This document shows positions 5,465 through 6,779 of a DNA stretch of 6,779 nucleotides, piece by piece. Numbering within the stretch: position 1 is the first letter of the stretch; each line of letters begins with the position of its first letter. Position numbers and translations under genes: made by a program. The notes beneath the pieces were generated by a model. The model had not been told where the DNA came from. It made no database searches and saw only the letters and a list, made by a program, of their open reading frames with translations. Source of the stretch: Gammaproteobacteria bacterium (GTDB lineage Bacteria; Pseudomonadota; Gammaproteobacteria; Steroidobacterales; Steroidobacteraceae); contig JAQGOE010000121.1 in the NCBI GenBank assembly GCA_028293725.1, forward strand, positions 1 through 6,779, read 5' to 3'.

Positions 5465-6779
5465 ATGCCGAAACGGTTTTATCTTGGAATCGATGTCGGA
5501 ACCGGCAGCGCACGCGCAGCCGTGTTCAACAAGCGGGGCGTGCGGTTGGGAATGGGTGTCCACCCGTTGCAACATTGGCAGCCGCAAGCGGACTTTCACG
5601 AGCAGTCCTCGGAGGATATCTGGAGGGCTTGCGCTCATGCCGTACACGCCGCGGTAAAACAAAGTGCCGTCCCCACGGAAGACATTCGTGGTGTCGGTTT
5701 CGACGCGACGTGCTCACTAGTCGTCCTCGATGCCGACGATCATCCGCTCACAGTCAGCCCGAGCGGTGTCGCCGCTCAAAACGTCATCCTGTGGATGGAT
5801 CACCGCGCCATCGATCAGGCGACCCGTATCAACGCCACAGGACACCCAGCGCTACGCTCAGTGGGCGGGGTGATCTCCCCCGAGATGGAAGCGCCGAAGC
5901 TTCTCTGGCTCAAGAAAAATCTTCCCGACACCTGGGCCCACGCGGCTCGATTCCTCGACCTGGCAGACTTTCTCACCTATCGCGCCACACGCAACGACGT
6001 GCGCTCGCTCTGTACAACGACATGTAAGTGGAACTTCCGCTCCCAACAAAACGAGTGGGACGAGGACTTCTTCAGCGTGATCGGCCTCGGCGATCTGACG
6101 GGCGGCCGCATCAAGCGCATCGGTCAACACGTCCGGCCGCAAGGAGAACGCGCTGGTGAGATGACCGTCGCAGCAGCTTCAGAACTTGGACTGGCTACGG
6201 GTACCCCGGTAGCAGTCTCGCTTATTGACGCCCACGCAGGCGGAGTCGGCGTCCTGGGCATGTCCCTGAGCGGCTCAACCCACGATAGACCGTTGGAAGA
6301 GCGCATGGCGCTCATCTCCGGCAGCTCAACCTGTCACATGGCGCTAGCTCGCGAAGAGCGCTTCGTACCAGGCGTTTGGGGCCCATACTTCTCGGCAATG
6401 GTACCGGGCCTGTGGCTCGCCGAGGGCGGCCAGTCCGCCACCGGTACCCTCATCGATCACATTATCTACGAACACGCCCGTGGACCGGAGTTGCGGGCGC
6501 GGGAGCGCTCGGAAGGACTGACAGCCTACGAGATCCTGAACCGTCGCATCGACGAGCTGGCGCACAAAGTTGAATTTCCCGCGCAGCTCACCCGCGACGT
6601 ACATGTCTATCCCGACTTTCACGGCAATCGCTCCCCTCTAGCGGACCCGACACTGCGAGGAATGATCTCGGGCCTGACTCTCGAGACGAGTCTCGATGCG
6701 TTGGCAGTCGAGTACCTCGCCACCCTCCAGGCCCTCGCCCAGGGAACGCGCTCCATCATTGAAAAACTCACCGAGCACG
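5465..6779 (+). CDS. FGGY-family pentulose kinase (D-ribulokinase-like), 3' end outside window
   Basis: This is an ATP-dependent cytoplasmic sugar kinase of the FGGY family, expected to phosphorylate a ketopentose. The frame runs open for 438 codons to the right edge, about 110 short of the usual 545-550 aa. The N-terminal phosphate-binding loop is YLGIDVGTGSARAAVF (6-21). Further blocks typical of the TIGR01315-type pentulose kinases are FHEQSSEDIWRAC (44-56), VGFDATCSLVVLD (77-89), WMDHRA (110-115), SVGGVISPEMEAPKLLWLK (132-150), LDLADFLTYRAT (164-175) and CTTTCKWNF (183-191). IDAHAGGVG (254-262) carries the probable catalytic base D255, and GSSTCHMA, FVPGVWGPY, GGQSATG and HVYPDFHGNRSPLADP (380-395) follow. 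Human FGGY and yeast YDR109C, known D-ribulokinases, belong to this branch. The C-terminal nucleotide-binding part is missing because the window ends. The ATG is 3 nt after the isomerase stop with only a weak GAG upstream, which suggests translational coupling. The family is certain; D-ribulose as substrate is an inference. Confidence 0.93.
   Translation, partial: MPKRFYLGIDVGTGSARAAVFNKRGVRLGMGVHPLQHWQPQADFHEQSSEDIWRACAHAVHAAVKQSAVPTEDIRGVGFDATCSLVVLDADDHPLTVSPSGVAAQNVILWMDHRAIDQATRINATGHPALRSVGGVISPEMEAPKLLWLKKNLPDTWAHAARFLDLADFLTYRATRNDVRSLCTTTCKWNFRSQQNEWDEDFFSVIGLGDLTGGRIKRIGQHVRPQGERAGEMTVAAASELGLATGTPVAVSLIDAHAGGVGVLGMSLSGSTHDRPLEERMALISGSSTCHMALAREERFVPGVWGPYFSAMVPGLWLAEGGQSATGTLIDHIIYEHARGPELRARERSEGLTAYEILNRRIDELAHKVEFPAQLTRDVHVYPDFHGNRSPLADPTLRGMISGLTLETSLDALAVEYLATLQALAQGTRSIIEKLTEH

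Noticed and set aside
5278..6027. A 249-aa + strand frame overlapping the isomerase end and the kinase
   Set aside because: It is an out-of-frame shadow. The kinase frame from 5465 matches the FGGY family throughout, while this translation is Arg/Ser-rich and unrelated to anything.

Overview
The window is GC-rich bacterial DNA. Every gene I can support is on the + strand, and the window cuts a gene at each end. The LacI-type regulator, with its 'HPDQIARSLKVGRT' hinge, and the tight sugar-isomerase/FGGY-kinase pair resemble genes I associate with Acidobacteriota or similar soil heterotrophs. That taxonomic guess rests on memory of sequence style and is only moderate to weak.

Layout. (1) Positions 2-292 hold the C-terminal end of an unrecognised small protein. 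A perfect 12-bp-arm stem-loop follows at 346-373. (2) Positions 543-1178 hold an IS630-family transposase catalytic domain without the usual N-terminal helix-turn-helix half, so it is a decayed element. About 380 bases without a convincing gene follow. (3) Positions 1558-2205 hold a lone 215-aa uncharacterised protein with a visibly different base composition, followed by a 9-bp-arm hairpin at 2239-2259 and about 490 bases with no supported gene. Positions about 300-2650 therefore look like an accessory or insertion-prone stretch. (4) Positions 2630-6779 hold a carbohydrate-use locus: a LacI/GalR-family repressor (2697-3815), a FucI-type aldose-ketose isomerase (3944-5461), and, 3 nt after its stop, an FGGY-family pentulose kinase (5465 to the window end, incomplete).

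How the genes work together. Two CG-centred palindromes that share AACGTTTCGAA sit just upstream of the repressor gene (2674-2689) and of the isomerase gene (3904-3917). The simplest reading is a LacI-family repressor that controls itself and the isomerase-kinase operon. The isomerase keeps the three metal ligands of the FucI family (E322, D351, H475). The kinase closely resembles the pentulose-kinase branch that includes the D-ribulokinases of human (FGGY) and yeast (YDR109C). A plausible pathway is aldopentose (for example D-arabinose) to ketopentose (for example D-ribulose) to ketopentose 5-phosphate. The actual sugar cannot be read from the sequence.

I saw no CRISPR array, tRNA, rRNA or defence system. 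The most interesting items are the substrate of the isomerase/kinase pair, the matched operator pair, and the orphan 215-aa protein.
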